From assembly GCA_965220315.1 (NCBI GenBank), contig CBDCPP010000001.1, positions 868,001-932,000 on the forward strand: 64,000 bases of DNA. Direction: 5' to 3'. This DNA comes from JAPOXK01 sp965220315 (GTDB lineage: Bacteria > Chloroflexota > Dehalococcoidia > Bin125). Positions 7,043 through 15,942 of this stretch are shown piece after piece. The notes under the pieces are model-generated. The model saw only the letters and a list, made by a program, of their open reading frames with translations. It was not told the DNA's origin and ran no database searches. Position 1 is the stretch's first letter. The number at the start of each line of letters is the position of its first letter. Position numbers and translations under genes: made by a program.

Positions 7043-8086
7043 CTAGCCCCCCAGCTCTCTCAACGCCGGCACGACCTCCTCCGCGAAGAGCTGATGCGAG
7101 CGTGCATGCACACTCGGATCAACCCCCGGCCAGACTGCTGTGTAGAGAAACGCTTCGAACGGATGCTGAGCGTAGAGCGACTTGATGTGCTGGATGATCT
7201 CGTCCGGCGTCGCGACTACGTAATGCCCTAACCGCTCGACATCCTCGATCGTGTGCGGGTAAGCACCGCCGAAGGTCGCTGTAGTAGTGCCTTGCTGCCA
7301 GTTCTGGTCTTGGGCATACCAAGTTGCGTAGCCCTGGGCGTGATAGAGCGCGTGAGGAGCGAGGAGCTGCCAGTCGCGCTCTGGATCCTCGGACGTGAAC
7401 AAGAGCGACATGTTGAGGATATGAGGATTGCGCCAGTCCTTGCCGTATTCCTTGAGGTGCTGGACGAACTTAGCCGGCGCATCCGGGGGTGCGGCGATGG
7501 TGTGGAGTAAGCCATCCCCAAGCCGGGCAGCACGTCGCAAAGCCTCACCCTGCGTGGCGCCAAACCAAATAGGGATGCGCGGCTTCTGCACGGGCTTGGG
7601 AGTGCAGCGTACGTTGTGAAAGGTGAAGTGCTCGCCCTCGAAGGAGAACTCATCTTCTTCCCAGCACTTGATCATGATCTGGACAGCCTCGTCCGTGATG
7701 GGGCCGCGGTATTTGCGATCGATGTTGAAGCTCGTGAACTCGGGATAGCGATAGCCGACGCCGGGGCCGAAGAGGAAGCGCCCGTTGCTGATGTTGTCGA
7801 CGACGGCGCAATCCTCGGCGAGGCGCACAGGATTATGGAACGGCTGTAGCAGGACGAAGGTGCCGATGCGGACGCTGGAGGTGCGCGCGGCGACCGCAGC
7901 AGCCATGGGTAGTAAGGCCGGCAAGTAGCCATCGTCGATGAAGTGGTGCTCGGTGAGCCAGATATCGTCGAAGCCCCATTCGGATTCGGCGGCAGCGATC
8001 TGGTCGAGGGTTTGGGCGTAGAGCGTCGGCGTTGACCGCGGAGAGTCGGCGGGGTTGCGGAAGTCGTAGAGCAATCCGAAGCGCAT
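7043..8086 (-). CDS. LLM class flavin-dependent oxidoreductase
   Basis: 347 aa, TIM-barrel luciferase-like family. MRFGLLYDFRNP is strand 1, GFDDIWLTEHHF carries the EHH typical of bacterial luciferase-like monooxygenases, and RIGTFVLLQPFHNPVRLAEDCAVVDNIS and GRFLFGPGVGYRYPEF are family blocks around the flavin. PIWFGATQGEALRRAARLGDGLL is the phosphate-binding strand. It probably uses FMNH2 (or F420) to oxidise an organic substrate. A flavin reductase that could supply FMNH2 is encoded at 12806-13312. The ATG is followed directly by the conserved strand. The substrate is unknown. Confidence 0.9.
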   Translation of the reverse strand: MRFGLLYDFRNPADSPRSTPTLYAQTLDQIAAAESEWGFDDIWLTEHHFIDDGYLPALLPMAAAVAARTSSVRIGTFVLLQPFHNPVRLAEDCAVVDNISNGRFLFGPGVGYRYPEFTSFNIDRKYRGPITDEAVQIMIKCWEEDEFSFEGEHFTFHNVRCTPKPVQKPRIPIWFGATQGEALRRAARLGDGLLHTIAAPPDAPAKFVQHLKEYGKDWRNPHILNMSLLFTSEDPERDWQLLAPHALYHAQGYATWYAQDQNWQQGTTTATFGGAYPHTIEDVERLGHYVVATPDEIIQHIKSLYAQHPFEAFLYTAVWPGVDPSVHARSHQLFAEEVVPALRELGG

Positions 8087-8430
8087 GGAGTCCTCCTAGC
8101 TGGTGATGGGGAGATACTGTGGGCGCCGATGCTGGTGAACCCTACTATAGGGACCGCAGGCGACCATTTCTTCAGCTTGATGCGGCCCAAGACGCTAACA
8201 AACTCATCCACAGCATTGATAACTCGCCGCCTGTCGCTTAGCACGACGGGTCTGCGACAGTTCTTCGTCGATCATTTGCTCAGCATTGCCAAATATTTGC
8301 AACTCGATGCCTTGGCATCTCTCATGTCGCACCTGCCGCCATAGTGGAGAGGATCTCGAACGACTCTCGCATCGGGCGCGACCATTCGCACGGTGTCGAG
8401 TTCGAGACTGGAAAGCAGCAGGGATAGAGG
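8087..8430. other. intergenic region, no gene recognised
   Basis: 344 bases between divergent genes, expected to hold both promoters. On the minus strand, pieces in different frames look mildly protein-like (for example VRDPLHYGGRCD and ELQIFGNAEQMIDEEL), but no start, family or continuous frame supports a gene. Confidence 0.4.
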
Positions 8431-9246
8431 GTGCGCTGGTATCCTCGCGTGACAGTGCCTGGCAGACTCCAAGACAAAGTGGCGATCGTAACCGGCGGAG
8501 CCCGAGGGCTGGGGCGCGGGATTGCAACGGTGCTGGCAGGGGAAGGAGCGGAAATCGCGGTCGCGGATCTGGAGGTTAGGGAGGCGAGGGACACGCTAGC
8601 AGCAGTGGAGAGAGAAGGACGCCGCGCGCTGGTGGTCGAGACGGACGTGACGGATGCGCGCTCGGCGGAGCGGTGCATTCAAGAGGTGATCACCCGCTTG
8701 GGCAGCATTGACGTGCTCGTGAACAATGCGGGCGTGGTCGGCGGACATCTGGGCGAACAAGTGACGGCGGAGGACTGGGACGCCTGTTTCGCGGTGAACG
8801 TGAAGGGGCCCTGGATCATGGGCAGGGCGCTGTTGCCACATTTCAAGCAGCGCGGCGGGGGGAAGATCGTCAATATTTCTTCGATCGGAGGGCGCGAGGG
8901 CGTGCCGATGTTCCCCAATTACAGCGCTTCGAAAGCGGCACTAATCAATCTGACGCAGGCGCAGGCGCTCGACTGGGCACGGTATAACGTGAACGTGAAC
9001 GCGGTCTGCCCAGGCTTGATCTGGACGGCGATGTGGCGCCTGATCGAGTCGCACGCGGAGCAAGAGCGTGGTCGCGAAACTGAGGATCGGGCAATGTTTG
9101 AGCGGTTCGTGCGAAGGCTAACGGCCTTGGGTCGAGAGCAGACGCCCGAGGATGTGGGGCACGCGGTGGCGTTCCTGGCCTCGGAAGAGGCGCGGAACAT
9201 TACCGGACAATCGCTCAACGTGGATGGTGGAATCAAGTTCGATTGA
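8431..9246 (+). CDS. short-chain dehydrogenase/reductase
   Basis: 271 aa from GTG 8431 (an in-frame GTG at 8455 is also possible). The NAD(P)-binding motif is VTGGARGLGRG, and NNAG appears as VLVNNAGVVGG. The catalytic Ser-Tyr-Lys are in NISSIGG and the YSASK motif. The C-terminus GQSLNVDGGIKFD is the usual SDR end. The acidic residue after strand 2 (ADLEV) favours NAD. It heads a cluster with an enoyl-CoA hydratase 41 bases downstream and an acyl-CoA dehydrogenase after that, so oxidation of a hydroxyacyl or alcohol intermediate is likely. The exact substrate is unknown. Confidence 0.9.
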   Translation: MRWYPRVTVPGRLQDKVAIVTGGARGLGRGIATVLAGEGAEIAVADLEVREARDTLAAVEREGRRALVVETDVTDARSAERCIQEVITRLGSIDVLVNNAGVVGGHLGEQVTAEDWDACFAVNVKGPWIMGRALLPHFKQRGGGKIVNISSIGGREGVPMFPNYSASKAALINLTQAQALDWARYNVNVNAVCPGLIWTAMWRLIESHAEQERGRETEDRAMFERFVRRLTALGREQTPEDVGHAVAFLASEEARNITGQSLNVDGGIKFD

Positions 9247-9287
9247 CTGGTCTCGGCCGAAGAATTAGAGCGCTGAAGGAGCAACCA

Positions 9288-10088
9288 ATGACTGAACCAC
9301 CACTGCTGTACGACGTGCAAGACCACGTTGCCACAATCACGTTGAACCGGCCGGAGAAGATGAACGCGTTCAACCCGACCATGCTGCAGCTATGGGCAGA
9401 CGCGATTGAGTCGGCAGGTCGGGACGATGGGGTGCGGGTTGTGGTCGTGACGGGGAAGGGCCGTGGCTTCTGTAGCGGCGGAGACGTGAGCAAAAAAGAA
9501 GTGGGTGCTGATCTATTTGGAGAATCGTTGGTAGCCGGGCGAAATGGTCTGCGGCACAGCGTGCATCAAGTACCGCGCGCACTTGCGAACTTAGAAAAAC
9601 CGTACATCGCTGCGGTGAACGGGGCAGCGGTTGGGGCGGGGATGGATATGGCTTCGATGGCGGATATACGGATCGTGTCGGATAGGGCGAAGTTCGGGAT
9701 GGCTTATGTGCGGGTGGGCCTGACGCCGGGAGATGGCGGAGCATATTTCCTGCCCAAAATTGTGGGGATGGCACGGGCGCTGGAGCTAATGTGGTCGGGA
9801 CGCATCTTCACCGCCCAGGAAGCCGTAGAGATGGGCTATGCACAGCGAGTGGTCCCGAGCGAGGAGCTACTAGCAGAGGTGCAGGCTTTCGCGGCGGAAC
9901 TAGCGCGCGGACCCGCTGTTGCGATGCAGCTAACGAAGCGCCTGGCTTATCGGAGCCAAGAGGTCAGCCTGCATGAGGCACTGGAGATGGCAGAGCATGC
10001 GATGGTACTGGCGCGAGCGACCGAAGACTCACGTGAAGGACCGCGGGCCTTCGCCGAGAAGCGGCCGCCGGCATTTCAGGGCCGCTAG
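9288..10088 (+). CDS. enoyl-CoA hydratase/isomerase family protein
   Basis: 266 aa crotonase-fold protein. HVATITLNRPEKMNAF is the N-terminal strand, GRGFCSGGDV the first oxyanion loop and AAVNGAAVGAGMDMA the second oxyanion-hole helix. FGMAYVRVGLTPGDGGAYFLPKIVG covers the region where hydratases carry catalytic acids; the exact chemistry (hydratase, isomerase, hydrolase) cannot be told from this. ATG 9288 has AAGGAG 8 bases upstream, and the longer open frame is ignored. It follows the SDR and precedes an acyl-CoA dehydrogenase, so these form a probable beta-oxidation-like operon. Confidence 0.9.
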   Translation: MTEPPLLYDVQDHVATITLNRPEKMNAFNPTMLQLWADAIESAGRDDGVRVVVVTGKGRGFCSGGDVSKKEVGADLFGESLVAGRNGLRHSVHQVPRALANLEKPYIAAVNGAAVGAGMDMASMADIRIVSDRAKFGMAYVRVGLTPGDGGAYFLPKIVGMARALELMWSGRIFTAQEAVEMGYAQRVVPSEELLAEVQAFAAELARGPAVAMQLTKRLAYRSQEVSLHEALEMAEHAMVLARATEDSREGPRAFAEKRPPAFQGR

Positions 10089-10128
10089 AGCCGAGAACCA
10101 CTAGGCTGAGAGCAGGAGGGCCGCTCGC

Positions 10129-11316
10129 ATGGCGCTTGATTTCGCTTTCACACCGGAGCAAGAGGCGTTCCGGGAGGAGATCCGGGCCTTCCTCTCTAAG
10201 GAATTGCCGTCGGATCACTGGAGGCTCCAAAGCGACCGCGAGCAGGCGCCGGAGGGCCAGGCCGAGTTCACGCGCTCGTTTGTAAAGAAGCTGGCGAACC
10301 AGGGCTGGCTGACGATGCACTGGCCGAAGGAGTACGGGGGCCGGGGCGCGAGTGTGATGGAGCAGGTGATCTACAACGAGGAAACCGGATATGCGGCGGC
10401 ACCGGTTGGGATCGGGTCACAGATGGCCGTGACGATGGCAGGCCCAACGATCATGCGATGGGGCAGCGAGGAGCTGAAGGCCGAGCATCTTCCGGCGATC
10501 TCACACGGAGAAGCGCTGTGGTGCCAAGGGTTCTCGGAGACCAACGCAGGTTCGGATCTAGCGTCGCTGGAGACGCGAGCGATACGTGATGGCGATGACT
10601 ATGTAGTTAATGGGCAGAAGATCTGGACGAGTGGTGCCCATACGGCCGATTGGTGCATGCTGCTGGTCCGCACCGATCCGCAAGCACGGAAGCACAAAGG
10701 GATCACCTATCTCTTGATGGACATGCGTTCACCAGGGGTAGAAGTGAAGCCGATCATCAGCATGATGGATGCACACGGCTTCAACGAAGTGTGGATGGAG
10801 AACGTGAGAATTCCGGTGCGGAACCGGGTGGGCGATGAGAACGAAGGATGGTACGTGGCCACGACTACTCTGGACTTCGAGCGCAGCGGAATCACCCGCG
10901 TGGCCTGGAGCAGGCGAGTGCTGGAGGAAATGGTGAGTTGGGTACGCTCCAACGGTGTCGTCACGAACAGGGCAGTAACGCGGAACGCCCTGGCCGACCT
11001 GTGGATCGCGGTCGAGGTATCGCGCTTACTGTCCTATCGAGTGGGATGGATGCAGTCGCAGGGGCAAGTACCGAACGCAGAGGCCTCAATGGTGAAGGTG
11101 TTCGGCTCGGAATTGGCCTGTGCGATCACGAACGTGGGGACGAATCTCCTGGGTCTGAGAGGTGGGCTCCTACGAGGTTCAGCCGGGCCGCTACCTCTGT
11201 ATGGGGCACTCCCGCTGGGGTATATGGGAACGACGACCTACGCCATTGCTGCGGGGACGAGCGAGATTCAGCGCAATATCATTGCCCAGCGAGGGCTTGG
11301 CCTGCCCCGTTCGTAG
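10129..11316 (+). CDS. acyl-CoA dehydrogenase
   Basis: 395 aa. The N-terminal helical domain begins DFAFTPEQEAFREEIRAFL. The FAD region has LWCQGFSETNAGSDLAS and the beta domain has YVVNGQKIWTSGAH. The C-terminal helical bundle ends with YAIAAGTSEIQRNIIAQRGLGLPR, a family signature that touches FAD. The long N-terminal insert around VPSDHWRLQS is typical of the FadE-like family found in actinobacterial and Chloroflexota catabolic clusters. It oxidises an acyl-CoA to the enoyl-CoA and passes electrons to ETF. It is 40 bases behind the enoyl-CoA hydratase and ends the operon. Confidence 0.92.
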   Translation: MALDFAFTPEQEAFREEIRAFLSKELPSDHWRLQSDREQAPEGQAEFTRSFVKKLANQGWLTMHWPKEYGGRGASVMEQVIYNEETGYAAAPVGIGSQMAVTMAGPTIMRWGSEELKAEHLPAISHGEALWCQGFSETNAGSDLASLETRAIRDGDDYVVNGQKIWTSGAHTADWCMLLVRTDPQARKHKGITYLLMDMRSPGVEVKPIISMMDAHGFNEVWMENVRIPVRNRVGDENEGWYVATTTLDFERSGITRVAWSRRVLEEMVSWVRSNGVVTNRAVTRNALADLWIAVEVSRLLSYRVGWMQSQGQVPNAEASMVKVFGSELACAITNVGTNLLGLRGGLLRGSAGPLPLYGALPLGYMGTTTYAIAAGTSEIQRNIIAQRGLGLPRS

Positions 11317-11420
11317 GGAGCCAGACCTAACCGTCGGCAAGCTGGGACGAGGCGGCGCCTGCATTCAGTGGACATTCCCGCGATGCACAAGATCTTGGAA
11401 TGGACGCTGTGCTTGCGCGG

Positions 11421-11873
11421 TCAGGCTAGATCGTCGTCGGATACGAGGACGCGGCCATCGACGACTCGGGTGTGGAAGGTGCGGATACTCGACGGCTTGA
11501 GTCGCTGCTCTATGGGTAAGGGCAGCGGTGGGAGCATCCGGTCCAATATGCGCGATATCCCCTCAGGCAGCCATCTTTTCGTTTGGCCGCTCCGGCAGTC
11601 GAATTCGGATTTGTGCCAAGGGCAAACGATGTTGCTGCCGTGGAGTTCACCGGCGCTCAGAGGGGCAAAGAGATGGGGGCAGCGATCTTGAACCGCGAAG
11701 ACTTCGCCGTGGACATTGGCTACGCAAACGCGAGTGCCGTTGAGCTCGCCGACGGTAACAGTCCCAGGGGGTAGGTTTTCAAGAGCACAAACATCGGCTT
11801 CAGCCACCGGAGCACTCCGTCCTGACTCGGAAGTTTTCGAGCATAGGATTACGCGAGCAGCCTCCTCGGTCAA
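11421..11873 (-). CDS. Rieske [2Fe-2S] ferredoxin-type protein
   Basis: 150 aa. The Rieske ligands are Cys65-x-His67 in DRCPHLFAPLSAG and Cys84-x2-His87 in NIVCPWHKSEFD. A GTRVCVANVHGEVFAV strand precedes them. The C-terminal extension after KRWLPEGIS is longer than in small Rieske ferredoxins. It probably transfers electrons to an oxygenase or oxidase; no oxygenase alpha subunit is nearby. The ATG at 11873 puts about 20 poorly conserved residues before the domain, so a later start is possible. Confidence 0.88.
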   Translation of the reverse strand: MTEEAARVILCSKTSESGRSAPVAEADVCALENLPPGTVTVGELNGTRVCVANVHGEVFAVQDRCPHLFAPLSAGELHGSNIVCPWHKSEFDCRSGQTKRWLPEGISRILDRMLPPLPLPIEQRLKPSSIRTFHTRVVDGRVLVSDDDLA

Positions 11874-11994
11874 TTTTCAGCAACAGTGCACTATGCCCGC
11901 AGAGGAGGCGATTCGAGGGATGTAGCCTGGGCACGGCAGACATCTTACGACTTGTGTCATCGAACGTGCTGCGGAGCTCGCAGAGGAGATCAGG

Positions 11995-12798
11995 ATGGAC
12001 TTGAACGAGTATCTACCGCCGCGAGTGGCGGTGGTGGAATTGAGCGGCCTGATCGGACTGCGACTGAACGCCCGGGAGTACACAAAGCTACTGGCAAGCG
12101 TGGGCGAAAACCCGCGAGTGAAGGCCGTGGTCTTAGATATCGACTCGCCGGGCGGTGTGGCGCACGCCTCGGAGGACATTTACCTAGCGGCGCGGCGGCT
12201 GGGGGAGTCGCGGCCTCTGGCAGCGGCGATCCGTGGGGTGGGAGCCTCCGGCGCGTACATGGTGGCCTGCGCGGCTGAGCGCATCTTCGCAATTCCAAGC
12301 GCAATGGTGGGTTCGATCGGGGTGATTAGCGCACGTCCGATGGTAGAGGAGCTGTTGGAGAAAGCAGGCGTGCGGATGACGGTGTCGAAGAGTGTGCGAT
12401 TCAAAGACATGGGCTCGTTCTTTCGCTCGCCTACAGAGGAGGAACGAGCGAAAGAGCAATCGATAGTGGACGCAATCCACGCACGCTTTATGGAGATCGT
12501 GCGTGAGGGGCGGCCGGGCCTAGCAGCCGAGCAGATCGATGATCTGGCGACGGGAGAGATCTACCTGGGAAGAACAGCACAGGAGAAGGGTCTTGTCGAT
12601 GAGCTAGGGACACTCGGGGAGGCCGTCCAATGGGCGGCGGGGCGAGCAGGGATCGACGCGAAAACCATGGTGATGCGGCCGCGGCGAGGATTGTTGCAGC
12701 TGATGCTGCAGCGCGGGACGAGCAGCTTCATCGACGAGATCACGGCTTCGGTGGTAGAGCGTCTCTACATGCGATCCTTGGGAATCCCCGGCTATTAG
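11995..12798 (+). CDS. short SppA-type serine protease (family S49)
   Basis: 267 aa. The protease core has VVLDIDSPGG (47-54), the nucleophile Ser85 in VGASGAYMV and Lys137 in VRFKDMGS. The Ser-Lys spacing of 52 residues equals that of Bacillus-type SppA, so the catalytic dyad looks intact. GSIGVI (107-111) and GEIYLGRTAQEKGLVDELG are further family blocks. The N-terminal transmembrane anchor of ordinary SppA is absent, so this form is probably soluble. It is flanked by metabolic genes and ends 7 bases before the convergent flavin reductase. ATG 11995 follows a GAGGAGATC run. Confidence 0.88.
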   Translation: MDLNEYLPPRVAVVELSGLIGLRLNAREYTKLLASVGENPRVKAVVLDIDSPGGVAHASEDIYLAARRLGESRPLAAAIRGVGASGAYMVACAAERIFAIPSAMVGSIGVISARPMVEELLEKAGVRMTVSKSVRFKDMGSFFRSPTEEERAKEQSIVDAIHARFMEIVREGRPGLAAEQIDDLATGEIYLGRTAQEKGLVDELGTLGEAVQWAAGRAGIDAKTMVMRPRRGLLQLMLQRGTSSFIDEITASVVERLYMRSLGIPGY

Positions 12799-12805
12799 AG
12801 GATTC

Positions 12806-13312
12806 TCAGTCGGCTTTGGGCGCGATCTCGCGGTAGCGGCCCTCAAAGAAGAGTAGAGGCGTGGCGCCAGAGCGGCACCAGCAGGCTTTGACCTCACCAA
12901 TATAGATCGTATGGTCGCCGCCGGGAGCGACGTCGTGGACGATGCAGTCCATATAGCCGATGACCCCGGCGATGCGAGGGGCGCCAGTCTCGCCCAGCTC
13001 GTACTCGAGATTGATATCGGCGAACTCGGCGGGACCATAGTTACGATCACTCTTAGCGAAATAGTTGGAGAGGTCCTGCTGGTCGGCGGCCAAGATATTG
13101 ACGGTAAAGACGGGGGTCTCTCGGAGCGTCTTGAGCATGTGCGTGCTTTTGTCGACGCAGATGAGGATCAGGGGCGGATCGAGGGAGAGAGAGGTGAAGG
13201 CGTTCGCGGTCATGCCGTGGAAAGCTGGAGCTTTGCCGGAAGTGACGACGGTGACACCGGTAGCGAACTCACCGCAAACCGTACGAAAGTATTTGGGGTC
13301 AAAGTCGGGCAT
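12806..13312 (-). CDS. flavin reductase domain protein (FMN-binding split barrel)
   Basis: 168 aa from ATG 13312. FRTVCGEFATGVTVVTS, HGMTANAFTSLSLDPPLILICVD and the C-terminal HTIYIGEVKACWCRSGATPLLFFEGRY are the standard blocks of the HpaC/DszD-like flavin reductase family. It reduces free FMN or FAD with NAD(P)H for a two-component monooxygenase, and the LLM protein at 7043-8086 is a candidate partner. A much longer open frame continues upstream (to 14158), but that part is antisense to the enoyl-CoA hydratase and not real. Confidence 0.92.
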   Translation of the reverse strand: MPDFDPKYFRTVCGEFATGVTVVTSGKAPAFHGMTANAFTSLSLDPPLILICVDKSTHMLKTLRETPVFTVNILAADQQDLSNYFAKSDRNYGPAEFADINLEYELGETGAPRIAGVIGYMDCIVHDVAPGGDHTIYIGEVKACWCRSGATPLLFFEGRYREIAPKAD

Positions 13313-13511
13313 GGTGGCCAATCCCTCCGGACTGCGAGCAATTGCAGGGATGATACAGGCCCTATAGGCAATCGCATCTGCTGAGTAGGCTGGGCGTGCT
13401 TGGGGTGCCGGGCGCGCAGGACATCGACGGCTGTCTATAACCGGTACGAACGCGGAGCGGCAAGCAATGGGTATAGCCTTCAGCACAACAGAAAAGGACA
13501 GGAGGTGCCAG

Positions 13512-14306
13512 ATGGCCAGTGTGCCCGTACTGGTTGAGACCGACCATGATGGTGTAACGACGGTGACGCTGAACCGGCCGGAGGCACTCAATGCGCTCAG
13601 CTTGGAAGTTGAGGAGACTTTACGGGAGGCGTTACCACGGTTGGAGGCGGATGATGCCACTCGGGTCGTGGTGATCACGGGAGCGGGTCGAGCTTTCTCA
13701 GGGGGAGGCAACGTCAAGGAGATGCGCCCTGGGGGAGCCTGGGACATATCGGTGGCGGAGCGGCAAAAACGGTTCGAGGCGTTGCACTCGGTCGCGAGCG
13801 CGCTCCATGCGCTTCCGAAGCCGGTGATCGCGATGGTGAATGGAGTCGCGGTGGGGGCGGGCTGCAACTTAGCGCTGGCTTGTGACCTCCGTCTGGCAAG
13901 CGAGAGGGCAAAGTTCGGGCTGGTGTTTCGCAACGTAGGGCTGGGGGACGATATGGGCGGCGCCTGGCTCTTGCCTCGATTGGTGGGGATGAGCAAGGCT
14001 CTAGAGCTGTTCTTTACGGGTGACCTCATCGATGCGGCAGAGGCGCATCGGATTGGCATGGTGAACCGCGTCGTGCCGGCGGAGTCGCTGGTGGAGGAGA
14101 CGTACAGGCTCGCTCGTTCGTTGGCGGCGGGGCCGGCGAAAGCGCTGGGGCTAATCAAAGAAGAACTCTATGGAGGGATTACGTGGTCGTTCCAGGAACT
14201 GCTGGACTTTGAGGCGCGCCGCCAATCGGTGCTGATGTCGGAGCACGACCACCAAGAAGGCGTGGCGGCTTTTGTGGAGAAGCGCTCACCTACGTTCACT
14301 GATTAG
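13512..14306 (+). CDS. enoyl-CoA hydratase/isomerase family protein (second copy)
   Basis: 264 aa crotonase fold. GVTTVTLNRPEALNAL, GAGRAFSGGGNVKEM and VIAMVNGVAVGAGCNLALACDLRLA cover the N-strand and both oxyanion loops. FRNVGLGDDMGGAWLLPRLVG carries Asp residues where other members have Glu-Gly, so the acid/base residues may differ from standard hydratases. The start is fixed by AGGAGGTG at 13500-13507, 4 bases before ATG 13512. It is only about half identical by eye to the copy at 9288. It is divergent from the flavin reductase and shares a 199-base promoter region with it. Confidence 0.9.
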   Translation: MASVPVLVETDHDGVTTVTLNRPEALNALSLEVEETLREALPRLEADDATRVVVITGAGRAFSGGGNVKEMRPGGAWDISVAERQKRFEALHSVASALHALPKPVIAMVNGVAVGAGCNLALACDLRLASERAKFGLVFRNVGLGDDMGGAWLLPRLVGMSKALELFFTGDLIDAAEAHRIGMVNRVVPAESLVEETYRLARSLAAGPAKALGLIKEELYGGITWSFQELLDFEARRQSVLMSEHDHQEGVAAFVEKRSPTFTD

Positions 14307-14472
14307 GCGATGCGCGGAACGGCCCGCATAGATCTGCTGTAAACACCACTCCCAAGCAGGCTGTTCGAGGCCCACTGTACCGATGGAGTGTTGTCCATGG
14401 GAGAGGACATAACACTAGTAACTCGCCCCAGTCGACTAGAGCCGCTTGGTTGAGAAGGTAGGGGAGCCGATC

Positions 14473-14490
14473 CCCCAAGGCTGCTTGGGG
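14473..14490. terminator. hairpin between convergent genes
   Basis: CCCCAAG-GCTG-CTTGGGG is a perfect 7-bp stem with a 4-base loop. It lies next to the stop of the minus-strand gene at 14491 and downstream of the plus-strand hydratase, so it can serve both. There is no clear U-run. Confidence 0.5.
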
Positions 14491-15483
14491 CTAGGGATAC
14501 GAGGTGTATTCGCGCAGGGGCAAGTCCAGCACGGTGATAAGGCCGCGGGGAGCACTACGGATCACGCGCGCCGCGCGTAAGACTGCGGCGGCGGTGGCCT
14601 CATCGCCGAAGACGCCGCCTAGAAAGCGCAGCTTGATCGGCGGTGTGCCCTCAACCGCGATCTCATCGAAGTCGTCACGGACGCCACTCTGAGCCTCGAA
14701 ATGAAGGTGAATCTCCCGACCGTCGGCGGTAGTCCCGTGCGCGATCTGCATCGTTCCGAGTACGAGGTCCTGACCGTCGGACTGGACGGGCTCGAGGCGC
14801 TCCGTCCAATTGCTGATCTCCCAGCCGAGGCCGGCGGCAATGAGACATCCGCTCTCGACGAGGCCGACGTGACCGAAGGTTCCGGAAGCAGCGAGGCGAT
14901 CGTACTCGAGGCGAGGGATGTCCATGCCGACTTTCTCGCGGAATGACTCCCGTCGCGGGGCGGGATTCTGCACCCGGTGCACTGCAACGCTCCGCACGCC
15001 ATGGCTCGCGCCGGCCGCGGCGACGACGATCTGATCCATGACGAATCCAGGGTTGACGCCCGTGCCGACCAGGCTGCAGTCCTGAGCGAGGGCTTGCGCG
15101 TCCAGCCGTTGGGCGATTTCCTGGTGCCGCGCGAAGGGGTAAGCGAGCTCTTCGCACGTTGAAATGACGTGGAGCTGTAAGCGCAAGGCTTCCTCGAACT
15201 GTGTGGCCACGCTGTCCAGTTTCGAGCCGGTGGCGTGGAGGACGGCCTCGGGTTGCGGGCCGGAGCGAGGGAGAGCGGCACGCACCTCTTCCAGAGTGCG
15301 ATGAACGGTTAGGGCGGGTGCGCCTTCGATCAGGCTGGAGGCGTCATGCCCGACGAGGCTTTCGGAGATATCGACAACACCTAGGACAGCGATCTGTGGA
15401 TCGGCCTGAGCCGCGGCAAGAATGCGCTGCCCAATGGGTCCAAGACCTTGGACGACGACGGGAAGGGGACTGCTGATGCTCAT
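14491..15483 (-). CDS. DapB-like NAD(P)-dependent dehydrogenase (diaminopentanoate-dehydrogenase type)
   Basis: 330 aa. PVVVQGLGPIGQRIL is a Rossmann GxGxxG motif, followed by LGVVDIS with the acidic end of strand 2. EAVLHATGSKLDSV and VISTCEELAYPFA match the DapB N-terminal domain. The C-terminal part (VGTGVNPGFVMDQIV, ...HRVQNPAPRRESFREKVG) matches the group that includes 2,4-diaminopentanoate dehydrogenase rather than true DapB. It is 21 bases behind the NIPSNAP gene on the same strand, so the two are probably cotranscribed. The substrate is likely an amino or hydroxy acid, not confirmed. Confidence 0.82.
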   Translation of the reverse strand: MSISSPLPVVVQGLGPIGQRILAAAQADPQIAVLGVVDISESLVGHDASSLIEGAPALTVHRTLEEVRAALPRSGPQPEAVLHATGSKLDSVATQFEEALRLQLHVISTCEELAYPFARHQEIAQRLDAQALAQDCSLVGTGVNPGFVMDQIVVAAAGASHGVRSVAVHRVQNPAPRRESFREKVGMDIPRLEYDRLAASGTFGHVGLVESGCLIAAGLGWEISNWTERLEPVQSDGQDLVLGTMQIAHGTTADGREIHLHFEAQSGVRDDFDEIAVEGTPPIKLRFLGGVFGDEATAAAVLRAARVIRSAPRGLITVLDLPLREYTSYP

Positions 15484-15504
15484 GGGAGTCCCATCATCAG
15501 CGGC

Positions 15505-15831
15505 CTACTGGAGGGGTGAGAAATCAGTAGGCTGCAGGAGTTGATTGCTGAAGAAATTGACGAGCAGACCGTCGCGCTCAGATTCGGCTTTCACCGTCCG
15601 CCACTCGGGATCGGCGGCGAAGGCACCCCAAGCTTGCTCGCGATGAGCGTAATCGTTGTAAGCGATCATCCAGATCATCTGGTCGCTGCGCCCGCCCATG
15701 CTGTTGGTCCAAAATCCGACTAGTTTGATCCCATGCTTCTCCAGCAGAGCGCAGGAATGATTACGAAAACGGCTGAGGAGTGCCTCCATCTTGCCGGAGT
15801 TGACGTGGTAGGTGCGCATCTCATAAATCAT
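15505..15831 (-). CDS. NIPSNAP family protein
   Basis: 108 aa, one ferredoxin-like alpha/beta barrel. MIYEMRTYHVNSGKMEALLSRF starts at the first strand and the Arg-Thr-Tyr of the family. HGIKLVGFWTNSMG and WMIAYNDYAHREQAWGAFAADPEW are the other blocks. Function in bacteria is unclear; members often accompany degradative oxidoreductases, as here with the DapB-like gene downstream. Confidence 0.88.
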   Translation of the reverse strand: MIYEMRTYHVNSGKMEALLSRFRNHSCALLEKHGIKLVGFWTNSMGGRSDQMIWMIAYNDYAHREQAWGAFAADPEWRTVKAESERDGLLVNFFSNQLLQPTDFSPLQ

Positions 15832-15942
15832 CGCAGACTCGATTCCCCGATCGTTCTATTTCGCTAACGGACATGCGCTATTCGCTCCGTGATGGATGGT
15901 AGGAACGAGTAGCTTCGAGCCGGAGATTAGCGGGCGCTGTCG

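Noticed and set aside
8204..8527. Minus-strand frames in the 8.1-8.5 kb gap
   Set aside because: Pieces look weakly protein-like but are in different frames with no known family; not enough to call a pseudogene.
12806..14158. 450-aa open frame on the minus strand
   Set aside because: Only the part after ATG 13312 is a flavin reductase; the rest is antisense to the enoyl-CoA hydratase gene.
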